A stretch of DNA of 64,000 nucleotides from Kitasatospora setae KM-6054. GTDB taxonomy: Bacteria > Actinomycetota > Actinomycetes > Streptomycetales > Streptomycetaceae. The position numbers were made by a program, and so were the translations under genes. Below the pieces are notes generated by a model, which made no database searches, was not told the DNA's origin, and saw only the letters and a program-made list of their open reading frames with translations. Position 1 is the stretch's first letter. Each line of letters starts with the position of its first letter. Of this stretch, positions 46,898 through 57,317 are shown piece after piece. The DNA lies in the NCBI RefSeq assembly GCF_000269985.1, contig NC_016109.1, positions 7,467,001-7,531,000 on the forward strand, given 5' to 3'.

Positions 46898-47866
46898 ATG
46901 TCCGAACCGACCGGTGCCACCCGCCGACGCGGGCCCTTCCAGGTCGGGGACCAGGTCCAGCTGACCGACCCCAAGGGCCGCCACTACACGTTCACGCTCC
47001 AGGCCGGGAACCAGTTCCACACCCACAAGGGTATGTTCCCGCACGACGAGCTGATCGGCGCTCCCGAGGGCACGGTCGTCCGCACGACGGGCAACGTCCC
47101 GTACCTCGCGCTGCGCCCCCTGCTCCCCGACTACGTCCTGTCCATGCCGCGCGGCGCGGCCGTGATCTACCCCAAGGACGCGGGGCAGATCCTGGCCATG
47201 GCCGACATCTTCGCCGGCGCGAAGGTGGTCGAGGCGGGCGTCGGCTCCGGCGCCCTCTCCACCTACCTGCTGCGCGCCGTCGGCGACACCGGCTCGCTGG
47301 CCTCCTACGAGCGCCGGCAGGACTTCGCCGACATCGCCAAGGGCAACGTCGAGCGCTACTTCGGCGGACCGCACCCGGCCTGGAAGCTCACCGTCGGCGA
47401 CCTCCAGGACAACCTGGTGGAGACCGACGTCGACCGCGTCATCCTCGACATGCTCGCCCCCTGGGAGTGCCTGGACGTCGCCTCCAAGGCGCTCGTCCCC
47501 GGCGGCCTGATCTGCTGCTACGTGGCCACCACCACCCAGATGTCGCGCACCGTCGAGGCGCTGCGCGAGCACGGCACCTTCACCGAGCCGCAGGCCTGGG
47601 AGACCATGGTCCGCACCTGGCACCTGGAGGGCCTCGCCGTCCGCCCGGACCACCGGATGATCGGCCACACCGGCTTCCTGCTCACCGCCCGCCGCCTCGC
47701 CGACGGCGTCGAGCCCCCGCTGCGCCGCCGCCGCCCCGCCAAGGGCTCCTACGGCGAGGACTACGAGACCGGCCCCGACACCGAGCTGACGCTCGCCGAG
47801 CGCGCCGCGATCCGCAAGGCCCAGCGCGAGGCCGCCTCGCACGACGCGCGCGACCTGCCGCAGTAG
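46898..47866 (+). CDS. trmI: tRNA (adenine-58-N1)-methyltransferase
   Basis: A 322-residue TrmI that methylates N1 of A58 in the T-loop of tRNAs using S-adenosylmethionine. The N-terminal beta domain (FQVGDQVQLTDPKGRHYTFTLQAG) is followed by a Rossmann methyltransferase: YPKDAGQILAMADIFAGAKVVEAGVGSGALS is motif I, and VDRVILDMLAPWECLD motif IV. The C-terminal tail is charged. The family works as a tetramer. It sits 45 bp after the protease gene but appears to have its own promoter. Confidence 0.95.
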   Translation: MSEPTGATRRRGPFQVGDQVQLTDPKGRHYTFTLQAGNQFHTHKGMFPHDELIGAPEGTVVRTTGNVPYLALRPLLPDYVLSMPRGAAVIYPKDAGQILAMADIFAGAKVVEAGVGSGALSTYLLRAVGDTGSLASYERRQDFADIAKGNVERYFGGPHPAWKLTVGDLQDNLVETDVDRVILDMLAPWECLDVASKALVPGGLICCYVATTTQMSRTVEALREHGTFTEPQAWETMVRTWHLEGLAVRPDHRMIGHTGFLLTARRLADGVEPPLRRRRPAKGSYGEDYETGPDTELTLAERAAIRKAQREAASHDARDLPQ

Positions 47867-47888
47867 CGGCGGACGCGCGCACCCGCCC

Positions 47889-47940
47889 ACGGCCGGGGCG
47901 CGGGAACGGCAGGCGACTGCCCGTCCCGCGCCCCGGCCGT
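47889..47940 (+). terminator. Long terminator after trmI
   Basis: A 17-bp stem (47889-47905 with 47924-47940) encloses a small second stem GGCAG/CTGCC with a GCGA tetraloop. It starts 22 bp after the stop codon. Confidence 0.8.
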
Positions 47941-48026
47941 CGGCGTCCGCCGGCCCGTGCGGCCCTGGTGGGGGCGGACGGCGGCCGGTGTGCGAGGATG
48001 CGCGGACCGGAAAGGGGAGTCTCGTG

Positions 48027-48605
48027 GTGACGGAGCGTCGGATACCCGGGCACGCGCGGTCGGGCCTGAAGCACTGGGTGCTGGTCGCGGCCGGCTGCGC
48101 GGCCGTGGTGGGCGGGGCGCTGGGGGCGACCTCGGCGACCGGGGCGGTGACGGCGGGCCAGCCGGCCGCCGGACCCCTGCCCGCACCCGCGTCCCCGGAG
48201 GCGCGGTCGGCGCCGCCGGCCGAGGCCGACCTGGCGAAGGTGCCGTTCCCGCTGGAGTGCGGGCCGTTCCCGGTCGCGGTGAGCCTGCGGACCTCGGCGC
48301 TGTCCGCCGGGCAGCCGCTGACGGTCGCCGCCGCGCACTGCCAGGCCGACATGGGCACCCCGCCGGACGGCGTGTTCCTGGTCGGCGCGGACGGCCGCCC
48401 GGTCGTCCTGCTGCCCGACAGCGAGGGCCTGACCGTCACCGAACTGGCGATCCGCAGCGACGGCTCGATCCGCGGCAGGGCCCGCGGCTACTCGTCCCCC
48501 GACGTGCCGCGCTTCTCGCCCGACCTCCAGGTCGAGCTGGTCTGGCAGCGGGTCTCCGGGACCTGGAAGGCCACCGAGACCAGGACCCCCGTCCAGGGCA
48601 CCTGA
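48027..48605 (+). CDS. Exported or membrane-anchored protein of unknown function
   Basis: A 192-residue protein. A basic N-terminus (TERRIPGHARSGLKHW) precedes one hydrophobic helix (VLVAAGCAAVVGGALGA). A Pro/Ala linker and a soluble domain with two cysteines (FPLECGPFP, AAHCQADM) follow. The domain reads like a small beta-sandwich (VSLRTSALSAGQPLTVAAAHC; DLQVELVWQRV). No family recognised. GTG start chosen because AAAGGGGAG lies 7 bases upstream; the preceding GTG codon is equally in frame. It follows the trmI terminator, and so has its own promoter. Confidence 0.7.
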   Translation: MTERRIPGHARSGLKHWVLVAAGCAAVVGGALGATSATGAVTAGQPAAGPLPAPASPEARSAPPAEADLAKVPFPLECGPFPVAVSLRTSALSAGQPLTVAAAHCQADMGTPPDGVFLVGADGRPVVLLPDSEGLTVTELAIRSDGSIRGRARGYSSPDVPRFSPDLQVELVWQRVSGTWKATETRTPVQGT

Positions 48606-48643
48606 CGGCCCCTCGGCACGGCCCTCGGCGCCCCCCGGTCGGC

Positions 48644-48931
48644 CTACTCGGCGTCCGGCCCGTAGACCTCGACGCCGTCCGCCGCGCGGCGGACGTGGAT
48701 GCAGTCGCCGGGGCAGTCCTTGGCCGAGTCGACCACGTCCTGAAGCAGCGTCAGCGGCACGGGCACGCTCTGGCCCGGCTGCTGGCGCAGCTCGTCGTCC
48801 TCGCCCTTCACGTAGGCGAGCCCGTCGATGTCGAGCTCGAAGACCTCGGGCGCGTACTGCGCGCAGATGCCGTCGCCGGTGCACAGATCCTGGTCGATCC
48901 AGACTTCGAGTGCCTCGCCCGTCCCCGCCAT
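48644..48931 (-). CDS. [3Fe-4S]/[4Fe-4S]-type ferredoxin
   Basis: A 95-residue ferredoxin. Ligand cysteines are visible in DLCTGDGICAQYAPEVF and KDCPGDCIHV, giving the Cx5C ... Cx3C arrangement of small actinobacterial ferredoxins that feed cytochromes P450 and other oxygenases. The start is uncertain: the ATG at 48929-48931 gives the core, while an in-frame ATG at 48989-48991 would add about 20 residues. It is divergent from arc, a neighbour pair common in this family of organisms. Confidence 0.88.
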   Translation of the reverse strand: MAGTGEALEVWIDQDLCTGDGICAQYAPEVFELDIDGLAYVKGEDDELRQQPGQSVPVPLTLLQDVVDSAKDCPGDCIHVRRAADGVEVYGPDAE

Positions 48932-49099
48932 TGCCCCTGCCGTTTCTGCGCTCGTCGCCCCGTATTCGGGGACATTCCTGTCACGATACATCCGCGCTGC
49001 TTTGAACCGTTGAGCGGTGGGCATCTCCTCTACCAAGAGGGGAAGCACGCAGGGCGAACAACCGGACACGCCCGACCCGCCTTTCTGATCACTAAGGGG

Positions 49100-49127
49100 T
49101 TTACATCGCCCTGGTCCCAGGTAGGTT
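49100..49127 (+). promoter_or_regulatory. Promoter of the arc gene
   Basis: TTTACA (49100-49105), a 16-bp spacer and TAGGTT (49122-49127) form a near-consensus vegetative promoter 37 bp before the GTG at 49164. Confidence 0.6.
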
Positions 49128-49163
49128 TGGGTCGTCCAGCTCCCCCAGGAGGAGGTGAGGACC

Positions 49164-50930
49164 GTGGCAGCCCACGATGACGAGTACGACCGCAGCGCCG
49201 GCAGGCCCGCACGGGGGTCCGACGAGGCCGCGCAGGTTTCCTACCTCGAGCAGGAGATCGCTGTCCTTCGGCGCAGGCTCGCGGATTCCCCGCGCGGATC
49301 GAGGATCCTCGAGGAGCGGATCACCGAGCTCCAGACCAACCTGGCGGGTGTGACCGCCCAGAACGAGAGGCTCGTCTCCACCCTGCGCGAGGCCCGCGAC
49401 CAGATCGTGGCCCTCAAGGAGGAGGTCGACCGCCTCGCCCAGCCCCCGGCCGGGTTCGGCACCTTCCTCGAGAAGAACGAGGACGGCACCGCCGACATCT
49501 TCACCGGCGGCCGCAAGCTCCGGGTCAACGTCAGCCCCAGCGTCGAGCTGGACGAGCTGCGCCGCGGCCAGGAGGTGATGCTCAACGAGGCGCTCAACGT
49601 CGTCGAGGCGATGGAGTTCGAGCGGATCGGCGAGATCGTCTCGCTCAAGGAGGTGCTGGAGGGCGGCGACCGCGCGCTGGTCACCGGCCACACCGACGAG
49701 GAGCGGGTGGTCCGGCTCGCCGAGCCCCTGCACGGCGTGACGCTCCGACCGGGCGACGCGCTGCTGCTGGAGCCCCGTTCCGGCTACGTCTACGAGGTGG
49801 TGCCGAAGTCCGAGGTCGAGGAGCTGGTCCTCGAGGAGGTCCCGGACATCGACTACCGGCAGATCGGCGGCCTCTCCGGCCAGATCGAGCAGATCCGGGA
49901 CGCCGTCGAGCTCCCGTACCTACACGCCGAGCTGTTCCGGGAGTACGAGCTGCGGCCGCCCAAGGGCGTCCTGCTCTACGGCCCGCCCGGCTGCGGCAAG
50001 ACGCTGATCGCCAAGGCGGTGGCCAACTCGCTGGCCAAGAAGGTCGCCGAGGTGACCGGCCGGCCGCAGGGCAAGAGCTACTTCCTGAACATCAAGGGCC
50101 CCGAGCTGCTCAACAAGTACGTCGGCGAGACCGAGCGGCAGATCCGGCTGGTCTTCCAGCGGGCCCGGGAGAAGGCGAGCGAGGGCACGCCCGTCATCGT
50201 CTTCTTCGACGAGATGGAGTCGCTGTTCCGCACCCGCGGCTCCGGTGTCAGCTCGGACGTGGAGAACACCATCGTCCCGCAGCTGCTGGCGGAGATCGAC
50301 GGCGTGGAGGGCCTGGAGAACGTCATCGTGATCGGCGCCTCCAACCGCGAGGACATGATCGACCCGGCGATCCTGCGGCCCGGCCGGCTGGACGTCAAGA
50401 TCAAGATCGAGCGGCCGGACGCCGAGGCGGCCAAGGACATCTTCTCCAAGTACCTCAAGGACACCCTGCCGTTCCACCCGGACGACCTCAAGGAGCACGA
50501 CGGCTCGGTGTCGGTCACCGTCGCCGCCATGATCCAGTCGGTGGTCGAGCGGATGTACTCGGAGACCGAGGAGAACCGCTTCCTGGAGGTCACCTACGCC
50601 AACGGTGACAAGGAAGTGCTGTTCTTCAAGGACTTCAACTCCGGCGCGATGATCCAGAACATCGTCGACCGGGCGAAGAAGATGGCCATCAAGGACTACC
50701 TCGACCACGGCCAGCGCGGTCTGCGCGTCTCCCACCTGCTCGCCGCCTGCGTGGACGAGTTCAAGGAGAACGAGGACCTGCCCAACACCACCAACCCGGA
50801 CGACTGGGCCCGCATCTCCGGCAAGAAGGGCGAGCGGATCGTCTTCATCCGCACCCTCGTCACCGGCAAGCAGGGCGCCGAGTCCGGCCGCTCCATCGAC
50901 ACCGTCGCCAACACGGGGCAGTACCTGTAG
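49164..50930 (+). CDS. arc: Proteasome-activating AAA ATPase (ARC/Mpa)
   Basis: A 588-residue hexameric ATPase that recognises pupylated proteins and unfolds them into the 20S core. An N-terminal coiled coil (~25-90) binds Pup. Interdomain OB folds follow, then the AAA module: Walker A GPPGCGKT (273-280), Walker [11 protein letters not shown], and an arginine finger in [10 protein letters not shown]. The C-terminus ends NTGQYL, the penultimate-Tyr motif that docks on the PrcA ring. The GTG at 49164 is preceded by GGAGGTGA at a 5-6 base spacing, a perfect anti-SD match; the upstream GTG at 49155 lies inside it. Confidence 0.97.
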   Translation: MAAHDDEYDRSAGRPARGSDEAAQVSYLEQEIAVLRRRLADSPRGSRILEERITELQTNLAGVTAQNERLVSTLREARDQIVALKEEVDRLAQPPAGFGTFLEKNEDGTADIFTGGRKLRVNVSPSVELDELRRGQEVMLNEALNVVEAMEFERIGEIVSLKEVLEGGDRALVTGHTDEERVVRLAEPLHGVTLRPGDALLLEPRSGYVYEVVPKSEVEELVLEEVPDIDYRQIGGLSGQIEQIRDAVELPYLHAELFREYELRPPKGVLLYGPPGCGKTLIAKAVANSLAKKVAEVTGRPQGKSYFLNIKGPELLNKYVGETERQIRLVFQRAREKASEGTPVIVFFDEMESLFRTRGSGVSSDVENTIVPQLLAEIDGVEGLENVIVIGASNREDMIDPAILRPGRLDVKIKIERPDAEAAKDIFSKYLKDTLPFHPDDLKEHDGSVSVTVAAMIQSVVERMYSETEENRFLEVTYANGDKEVLFFKDFNSGAMIQNIVDRAKKMAIKDYLDHGQRGLRVSHLLAACVDEFKENEDLPNTTNPDDWARISGKKGERIVFIRTLVTGKQGAESGRSIDTVANTGQYL

Positions 50931-50943
50931 CACGCGCAGCACC

Positions 50944-50984
50944 CCGTCCGGCCGCGGCGCCCGGCAGGCCCCGCGGCCGGACGG
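50944..50984 (+). terminator. Hairpin between arc and dop
   Basis: CCGTCCGGCCGCGG (50944-50957) pairs with 50971-50984 around a 13-base loop. It may end or attenuate arc transcription before dop. Confidence 0.6.
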
Positions 50985-51033
50985 CGCGTCCGCGCCGGCA
51001 GTACCGGCAGTACCCACAGGTCAGGAGGGCCGC

Positions 51034-52545
51034 ATGACCGTACGGCGCGTGATGGGTATCGAGACCGAGTACGGCATCTCCGTGCCCGGGCACCCCAACG
51101 CGAACGCCATGCTCACCTCGTCCCAGATCGTCAACGCCTACGCGGCGGCGATGCACCGGGCGCGCCGCGCCCGCTGGGACTTCGAGGAGGAGAACCCGCT
51201 GCGCGACGCCCGGGGCTTCGACCTGGCCCGGGACGTGGCGGACGCCAGCCAGCTCACCGACGAGGACATCGGCCTGGCCAACGTCATCCTCACCAACGGC
51301 GCCCGGTTCTACGTCGACCACGCGCACCCCGAGTACTCCTCGCCCGAGGTCACCAACCCGCGGGACGCGGTGCTCTGGGACAAGGCGGGCGAGCGGATCA
51401 TGGCGGAGGCCGCCGAGCGCGCCCTCGAACTGCCCAACGGCCAGCGGATCCTGCTGTACAAGAACAACACCGACAACAAGGGCGCCTCCTACGGCACCCA
51501 CGAGAACTACCTGATGCAGCGGGCCACCCCGTTCGCCGACATCGTCCGGCACCTCACCCCGTTCTTCGTCTCCCGCCAGGTGGTGTGCGGGGCCGGCCGG
51601 GTGGGCATCGGGCAGGAGGGCGGCGGGCACGGCTTCCAGATCAGCCAGCGCGCCGACTACTTCGAGGTCGAGGTCGGCCTGGAGACCACGCTCAAGCGGC
51701 CGATCATCAACACCCGCGACGAACCGCACGCCGACGCCGAGAAGTACCGCCGGCTGCACGTCATCATCGGCGACGCCAACCTCTCCGAGATCTCCACCTA
51801 CCTCAAGCTGGGCACCACCGCGCTGGTCCTGTCGATGATCGAGGACGGCTTCATCGCCGTCGACCTCGCCGTCGACCAGCCGGTCCGCACCCTGCACCGG
51901 GTCTCCCACGACCCCGGGCTCAAGCAGCTCGTCCAGCTGCGCAGCGGCCGCAGGCTGACCGCCGTCCAGCTCCAGATGGAGTACTGCGAGCTGGCCCGGA
52001 AGTACGTCGAGGACCGCTACGGGCAGGACGCCGACGACCAGACCATGGACGTGCTGGCCCGCTGGGAGGACGTGCTGGGCCGGCTGGAGCGCGACCCGAT
52101 GAGCCTGTCCCGGCAGCTCGACTGGATCGCCAAGAAGGAGATCCTGGAGGGCTACCGGCAGCGCGACGCGCTCGGCTGGGACAGCCCCCGGCTGCAGCTG
52201 GTCGACCTCCAGTACAGCGACGTGCGGGCCGAGAAGGGCCTCTACAACCGGCTGGAGGCGCGCGGGCGGTTCGAGCGGCTCTTCACCGAGGAGGAGGTCC
52301 GCCGCGCCGTCACCCAGCCCCCCGACGACACCCGGGCGTACTTCCGCGGCCGCTGCCTGGAGCAGTACGCCGACCACGTGGCCGCGGCCTCCTGGGACTC
52401 CGTCATCTTCGACCTGCCCGGGCACGACAGCCTCCAGCGCGTCCCGACCATGGAGCCGCTGCGCGGCACCCGGGCGCACGTCAAGGAGCTGCTCGACCGC
52501 TGCCGCACCGCGGAGGACCTGGTGCGGGTGCTGTCCGGCGGGTAA
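51034..52545 (+). CDS. dop: Pup deamidase/depupylase
   Basis: A 503-residue Dop, a glutamine-synthetase-like enzyme that removes Pup from substrates and deamidates Pup-Gln. It opens with [11 protein letters not shown], whose glutamates bind Mg-ATP. The catalytic aspartate lies in [14 protein letters not shown]. The Dop-specific insertion follows [15 protein letters not shown] near residue 50-75. [18 protein letters not shown] and [20 protein letters not shown] are shared with PafA. ATG start with AGGAGGG 6 bases upstream. The encoded Pup already ends in Glu, so depupylation should be the only necessary function here. Confidence 0.97.
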   Translation: MTVRRVMGIETEYGISVPGHPNANAMLTSSQIVNAYAAAMHRARRARWDFEEENPLRDARGFDLARDVADASQLTDEDIGLANVILTNGARFYVDHAHPEYSSPEVTNPRDAVLWDKAGERIMAEAAERALELPNGQRILLYKNNTDNKGASYGTHENYLMQRATPFADIVRHLTPFFVSRQVVCGAGRVGIGQEGGGHGFQISQRADYFEVEVGLETTLKRPIINTRDEPHADAEKYRRLHVIIGDANLSEISTYLKLGTTALVLSMIEDGFIAVDLAVDQPVRTLHRVSHDPGLKQLVQLRSGRRLTAVQLQMEYCELARKYVEDRYGQDADDQTMDVLARWEDVLGRLERDPMSLSRQLDWIAKKEILEGYRQRDALGWDSPRLQLVDLQYSDVRAEKGLYNRLEARGRFERLFTEEEVRRAVTQPPDDTRAYFRGRCLEQYADHVAAASWDSVIFDLPGHDSLQRVPTMEPLRGTRAHVKELLDRCRTAEDLVRVLSGG

Positions 52546-52642
52546 CTTTTCGATCACCGGGGGTGAACATTTCCCGGACGGGGAATCATTCCGGTGAGCA
52601 GTCAGCGTTGAACGGGAACACCGAACGAGCGGGGTGAGGGAA

Positions 52643-52861
52643 ATGGCGGAGAAGGACACCGGCGGCGGTCAGCAGCGGGCCAACCGCTCCTCCGAGGAGG
52701 TGGAGGAGCAGGCCGCGGAAACTCAGACCTCGGACGAGCTCAAGGAGCGCCAGGAAAAGCTCAGCGACGACGTCGACTCGGTACTCGACGAAATCGACGA
52801 GGTCCTGGAATCCAACGCCGAGGACTTCGTGCGCGGATTCGTGCAGAAGGGCGGCGAGTGA
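52643..52861 (+). CDS. pup: Prokaryotic ubiquitin-like protein Pup
   Basis: A 72-residue, largely disordered, acidic protein that tags lysines of target proteins for the proteasome. The ARC-binding helix is in DELKERQEKLSDDVDSVLDE (31-50). The C-terminus reads VQKGGE: the terminal residue is Glu, the form PafA ligates directly, instead of the Gln found in mycobacteria. The ATG at 52643 has GAGGGAA just ahead; an in-frame GTG at 52634 would add three residues. It is followed by a short hairpin and 179 bp before prcB. Confidence 0.97.
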   Translation: MAEKDTGGGQQRANRSSEEVEEQAAETQTSDELKERQEKLSDDVDSVLDEIDEVLESNAEDFVRGFVQKGGE

Positions 52862-52878
52862 GAGGGGGAAACCCCCTC
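52862..52878 (+). terminator. Short hairpin after pup
   Basis: GAGGGGG-AAA-CCCCCTC directly follows the pup stop. It may partly terminate transcription or protect the pup mRNA. Confidence 0.45.
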
Positions 52879-52989
52879 CTCCACCGAGAACAGCACCACG
52901 AGCGCCGCAGGTGTGCCCTGAGCGCGCCTGCGGCCTCGCGTTCCCGCGAACTCCTCCACGGGGCACGTGGAACCGGCCCCGGAAGCGGG

Positions 52990-52995
52990 TAGGGT
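52990..52995 (+). promoter_or_regulatory. TAGGGT -10 box before prcB
   Basis: TAGGGT lies 45 bp before the GTG at 53041. The 179-bp gap between pup and prcB holds no gene that I can find. GTGGAAC (52967-52973) upstream could act as a -35 element, with low confidence. Confidence 0.35.
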
Positions 52996-53040
52996 CCGGG
53001 GCACCAAGCAACTTTCGATCTTCGATCCGGAAGGACACGT

Positions 53041-53886
53041 GTGGAAGCCAACCTCAGTGGCACCGGGCGTCTGCCGGCCGCCTTCCTCACCCCCGGCTCC
53101 TCCTCGTTCCTCGACTTCCTCGACAGCCACGCGCCCCAGCTGCTGCCCGGCCGGCGCGCCCTCCCCGAGGGGATGACCATCGAGGCGCCGCACGGCACCA
53201 CCATCGTCGCCGCGGTCTTCGACGGCGGCGTGGTGCTGGCCGGCGACCGCCGCGCCACCATGGGCAACGTCATCGCCCAGCGGGACATCGAGAAGGTCTT
53301 CCCGGCCGACGAGTACAGCGCCGTCGGCATCGCCGGCACGGCCGGCCTCGCGGTCGAGATGGTCCGGCTGTTCCAGCTGGAACTGGAGCACTACGAGAAG
53401 ATCGAGGGCACCGTCCTCTCGCTGGAGGGCAAGGCCAACCGGCTCACCACGATGATCCGCTCCAACCTGGCGATGGCCATGCAGGGCCTCGCGGTCGTCC
53501 CGGTCTTCGCCGGCTACGACCTCGACCTCGGCCGGGGCCGGATCTTCACCTACGACGTGACCGGCGGCCGCTCCGAGGAGCGGGCCGGCTTCGCCGCCAC
53601 CGGCTCCGGCTCGGTGTTCGCCCGCGGCTCGATGAAGAAGCTCTACCGGGACGGGCTGAACGGCGACCAGGCCGCGACCCTCGCCGTCCAGGCGCTCTAC
53701 GACGCCGACGACGACGACTCCGCGACCGGCGGCCCCGACCTGGCCCGCAAGATCTTCCCGATCGTCTCGCTGATCACCGAGGACGGCTTCCGCCGGCTCA
53801 CCGAGGACGAGGTCGCCGAGATCGCGGTCTCGATCACCGACCAGCGCCGCGAGCACCCGAACGGCCCGCAGGCCCCGCTCCTCTGA
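53041..53886 (+). CDS. prcB: 20S proteasome beta subunit
   Basis: A 281-residue beta subunit with a 52-residue propeptide. Autocatalytic cleavage should fall at HG|TT, exposing Thr53 as nucleophile ([13 protein letters not shown]). The lysine of GDRRATMGN and the aspartate downstream complete the active site. The Asp-rich loop [11 protein letters not shown] is typical of Streptomyces homologues. GTG start with GGAAGGA upstream. prcA follows 31 bp later, so the two rings are made from one mRNA. Confidence 0.97.
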   Translation: MEANLSGTGRLPAAFLTPGSSSFLDFLDSHAPQLLPGRRALPEGMTIEAPHGTTIVAAVFDGGVVLAGDRRATMGNVIAQRDIEKVFPADEYSAVGIAGTAGLAVEMVRLFQLELEHYEKIEGTVLSLEGKANRLTTMIRSNLAMAMQGLAVVPVFAGYDLDLGRGRIFTYDVTGGRSEERAGFAATGSGSVFARGSMKKLYRDGLNGDQAATLAVQALYDADDDDSATGGPDLARKIFPIVSLITEDGFRRLTEDEVAEIAVSITDQRREHPNGPQAPLL

Positions 53887-53917
53887 GTCCGCCCCCACCA
53901 CCGAAGGGAGACCGGCG

Positions 53918-54670
53918 GTGTCCACGCCGTTCTACGTCTCACCCCAGCAGGCCATGGCGGACCGCGCGGAGTACGCCCGCAAGGGCATCGCCCGCGGCCG
54001 CAGCGTGGTCGTGCTCACCTACGCCGACGGCATCCTCTTCGTCGCGGAGAACACCTCCCGGGCCCTGCACAAGGTCTCCGAGATCTACGACAAGATCGCC
54101 TTCGCCGCGGTCGGCCGCTACAACGAGTTCGAGAACCTGCGGATCGGCGGCGTCCGCTACGCCGACCTGCGCGGCTACTCCTACGACCGGGCCGACGTCA
54201 CCGCCCGCGGCCTGGCCAACGTCTACGCCCAGACCCTCGGCACGATCTTCTCCTCGGTCGGCGAGAAGCCCTACGAGGTCGAGCTGATCGTGGCCGAGGT
54301 CGGCCGCACCGACGCCGACGACCAGATCTACCGGCTCACCCCCGACGGCTCGGTGGTGGACGAGAAGAACGCCGTCGTGGTCGGCGGCAACGCCGACTCC
54401 ATCGGCAACTACCTCGGCCAGCGCCACCGCGCCGGGCTGGGCCTCGCGGAGGCGCTCAAGCTGGCGGTCGACGGGCTGGCCCGCGACCCCAACGGCGGCA
54501 CCCCCCGCGCCCTGACCCCGGAGCAGCTGGAGGTCGCCGTGCTGGACCGCCAGCGCCCCCAGCAGCGCAAGTTCAAGCGGATCCTGGGCGGCCAGCTGGC
54601 CCGACTGCTCAGCGGCGACGAGTCGGCCGCCGCCGAGGACGACAGCGACGCGAGCGCCGACACCGAATGA
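53918..54670 (+). CDS. prcA: 20S proteasome alpha subunit
   Basis: A 250-residue alpha subunit that forms the outer, gating rings of the proteasome. The N-terminal gate region [27 protein letters not shown] is characteristic and lacks a catalytic Thr. The core has [30 protein letters not shown], and the C-terminus is a disordered acidic tail ([15 protein letters not shown]). GTG start with AAGGGAG 8 bases upstream. It lies between prcB and pafA, about 97 bp before the latter. Confidence 0.97.
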   Translation: MSTPFYVSPQQAMADRAEYARKGIARGRSVVVLTYADGILFVAENTSRALHKVSEIYDKIAFAAVGRYNEFENLRIGGVRYADLRGYSYDRADVTARGLANVYAQTLGTIFSSVGEKPYEVELIVAEVGRTDADDQIYRLTPDGSVVDEKNAVVVGGNADSIGNYLGQRHRAGLGLAEALKLAVDGLARDPNGGTPRALTPEQLEVAVLDRQRPQQRKFKRILGGQLARLLSGDESAAAEDDSDASADTE

Positions 54671-54767
54671 CCGGCCCGGGCGGCCCGCCGAGAGGGGCGG
54701 GCCGCCCGACGGTCCACCGACCGCCACCGAGGGGTTCCACCGAGCTTCGAACAGAGAAGAGTCGCCC

Positions 54768-56129
54768 ATGGACCGTCGAATTTTCGGGATCGAGAACGAG
54801 TACGGCGTCACCTGCACCTTCCGGGGCCAGCGCCGGCTGTCGCCGGACGAGGTCGCCCGCTACCTCTTCCGCCGGGTGGTCTCCTGGGGCCGCAGCAGCA
54901 ACGTGTTCCTGAAGAACGGCGCCCGGCTCTACCTGGACGTCGGCTCCCACCCCGAGTACGCGACCCCCGAGTGCGACGACGTGACCGAGCTGGTCACCCA
55001 CGACAAGTCCGGCGAGCGGATCCTCGAGGGGCTGCTGGTGGACGCCGAGCGGCGGCTGCACGAGGAGGGCATCGCCGGCGACGTCTACCTGTTCAAGAAC
55101 AACACCGACTCGGCCGGCAACTCCTACGGCTGCCACGAGAACTACCTGGTGGCCCGGCACGGCGAGTTCTCCCGGCTGGCGGACGTGCTGATCCCGTTCC
55201 TGGTCACCCGGCAGCTGATCTGCGGGGCCGGCAAGGTGCTGCAGACCCCGCGCGGCGCGGTCTACTGCGTCAGCCAGCGGGCCGAGCACATCTGGGAGGG
55301 CGTCAGCTCGGCGACCACCCGCTCCCGGCCGATCATCAACACCCGGGACGAGCCGCACGCCGACGCCGAGCGCTACCGGCGGCTGCACGTCATCGTCGGC
55401 GACTCCAACATGTCGGAGACCACCACGCTGCTCAAGGTCGGCGCCACCGACCTGGTGCTGCGGCTGATCGAGGCCGGCGTGGTGATGCGCGACCTGACGC
55501 TGGAGAACCCGATCCGGGCGATCCGCGAGGTCAGCCACGACCTGACCGGCACCCACCAGGTCCGGCTCGCCAACGGCCGGGAGGCCTCCGCCCTGGAGAT
55601 CCAGGAGGAGTACTACACCAAGGCGCTGGAGTTCGCCGACCGCAAGGGCCTCAACGAGGGCACCGTGGCCCGGGTGCTGGAGCTGTGGGGCCGCACCCTG
55701 GAGGCGATCCGCACCGAGGACCTGGCCAAGGTCGGCACCGAGATCGACTGGATCATGAAGTACCAGCTGATCGAGAAGTACCGGGCCAAGCACCAGATGA
55801 CCATGTCCAACCCGCGGGTCGCCCAGATCGACCTCGCCTACCACGACATCCACCGCCGCCGCGGCCTGTTCTACCTGCTGCAGAAGAACGGCCAGGCCAA
55901 GCGGGTCACCACCGACCTGCTGACCTTCCAGGGCAAGTCGGTGCCCCCGCAGACCACCCGGGCCCGGCTGCGCGGCGACTTCATCCGCCGCGCCCAGGAG
56001 CAGCGCCGCGACTTCACCGTCGACTGGGTGCACCTCAAGCTGAACGACCAGGCGCAGCGCACCGTGCTGTGCAAGGACCCGTTCCGCTCGGTCGACGAGC
56101 GGGTGGAGAAGCTGATCGCCGGGATGTGA
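54768..56129 (+). CDS. pafA: Pup-protein ligase
   Basis: A 453-residue ligase that phosphorylates the C-terminal Glu of Pup and joins it to substrate lysines. The N-terminus [18 protein letters not shown] holds the metal-binding glutamates. [16 protein letters not shown] contains the catalytic Asp equivalent. [19 protein letters not shown] and [28 protein letters not shown] line the ATP site. It lacks the Dop-specific loop. ATG start with GAAGAG about 10 bases upstream. Shares clear common ancestry with the dop gene 3.7 kb upstream. Confidence 0.97.
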   Translation: MDRRIFGIENEYGVTCTFRGQRRLSPDEVARYLFRRVVSWGRSSNVFLKNGARLYLDVGSHPEYATPECDDVTELVTHDKSGERILEGLLVDAERRLHEEGIAGDVYLFKNNTDSAGNSYGCHENYLVARHGEFSRLADVLIPFLVTRQLICGAGKVLQTPRGAVYCVSQRAEHIWEGVSSATTRSRPIINTRDEPHADAERYRRLHVIVGDSNMSETTTLLKVGATDLVLRLIEAGVVMRDLTLENPIRAIREVSHDLTGTHQVRLANGREASALEIQEEYYTKALEFADRKGLNEGTVARVLELWGRTLEAIRTEDLAKVGTEIDWIMKYQLIEKYRAKHQMTMSNPRVAQIDLAYHDIHRRRGLFYLLQKNGQAKRVTTDLLTFQGKSVPPQTTRARLRGDFIRRAQEQRRDFTVDWVHLKLNDQAQRTVLCKDPFRSVDERVEKLIAGM

Positions 56130-56196
56130 CCCGCCGGGTCGCCACGGCCCGTCGGGGCGCGCCGAGCGCCTCCGACGGGCCGGACGAATCGGGTCA

Positions 56197-56202
56197 TAGG
56201 CT
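56197..56202 (+). promoter_or_regulatory. TAGGCT -10 box before the first FKBP gene
   Basis: TAGGCT ends 6 bp before the ATG at 56209. No ribosome site separates them, which suggests a leaderless transcript. Confidence 0.4.
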
Positions 56203-56208
56203 GACGCC

Positions 56209-57204
56209 ATGCGTCGAATCGCCTGCCTGCTCACCCTGCCCCTGACCGCCGCGCTGCTCGCCGGATGCAGTAGTTCGGACGGCTCCGGGAAGTCCGCCGC
56301 GACGACGCCGGCGTCCTCCTCGGCCTCCGCCGTCGCGGTGCCCAGCCCGGTGGCGTCCGCCTCGCCGATGCCGGTGGTCAGCGGCGAGTTCGGCTCGAAG
56401 GCGACCATCACCCTGCCGTCGGAGCCGCCGTCCGGGCAGTTCGTGGTGAGCACCGTGAGCGAGGGCTCCGGGGCGGTGGTCAGCAAGAACGACTGGGTGA
56501 CCGTCAACTACACGGTCAAGGACTGGACCAGCGGCAAGGACCTGTCCAGCTCCTACGACGACAAGGGCAAGCCGCAGCTCTACCAGGCCGGCACCGGGCA
56601 GCTGGTGCCCGCCTTCGACCAGAGCGTGCTCGGCAAGAAGGCCGGCTCCCGGGTGCTGGTGGTCGCCCCGCCGGCCGCCGGGTTCGGCGGCCAGGGCTCC
56701 AGCGCGCTGGGCGTCGGCAAGGACGACACCGTGGTGTTCGTGCTGGACGTGATGAAGTCCACGCCGCCGGACGCCACCATCCCCGGCGACCTCGTCCAGC
56801 CGCCCGCCACCGCCCCGCAGGTGAAGGACAACGGCAAGGCCGCGCCGACCATCACCATCCCGGCCGGCCAGCAGCCGCCCGCCGACCTGCAGCAGTACGT
56901 GCTGGTGAAGGGCGGCGGCCCGGAGGTGCAGAGCGGGCAGACGCTGCTCGTCCAGTACACCGGCGTGACCTGGGCGGACGGCAAGCAGTTCGACTCCTCG
57001 TGGAACCACGGCGGCGCGCAGGCCCTGCAGGTCGGCGCCGGCAGCCTGATCAAGGGCTGGGACCAGGGGCTGGTCGGCAAGCCGGTCGGCAGCCGGGTGC
57101 TGCTGGTGGTGCCGCCCGCGCTGGGCTACGGCGACCAGGCCAGCGGGTCCATCCCGGCGAACTCCACCCTGGTCTTCGAGATCGACATCCTGGACGCCGT
57201 CTGA
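56209..57204 (+). CDS. Tandem-domain FKBP-type peptidyl-prolyl isomerase lipoprotein
   Basis: A 331-residue lipoprotein with lipobox ALLAGC|SS. Two FKBP domains follow, at about 85-185 (DWVTVNYTVKDWTSGKDLSSSYDD) and 230-331 (LLVQYTGVTWADGKQFDSSWNHGG ... GWDQGLVGKPVGSRVLLVVPPALGYGDQ). The second keeps more of the active-site pattern (V/I-KGWDQGL, ALGYG). The first has LVPAFDQSVLGKKAGSRV and looks weaker. It should assist folding of exported proteins at the membrane. It is homologous to the next gene, with the same domain order. Confidence 0.9.
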   Translation: MRRIACLLTLPLTAALLAGCSSSDGSGKSAATTPASSSASAVAVPSPVASASPMPVVSGEFGSKATITLPSEPPSGQFVVSTVSEGSGAVVSKNDWVTVNYTVKDWTSGKDLSSSYDDKGKPQLYQAGTGQLVPAFDQSVLGKKAGSRVLVVAPPAAGFGGQGSSALGVGKDDTVVFVLDVMKSTPPDATIPGDLVQPPATAPQVKDNGKAAPTITIPAGQQPPADLQQYVLVKGGGPEVQSGQTLLVQYTGVTWADGKQFDSSWNHGGAQALQVGAGSLIKGWDQGLVGKPVGSRVLLVVPPALGYGDQASGSIPANSTLVFEIDILDAV

Positions 57205-57317
57205 GAACCGCCTGACAGCGGGGCCAGGGCCGGTCCGACCCGCTCTCATGCCGACCTGACATACTGCTGCCCCGCACCAGTGGTACACGCGTCGTCGGGC
57301 GAGTCGAATGGGGAGTC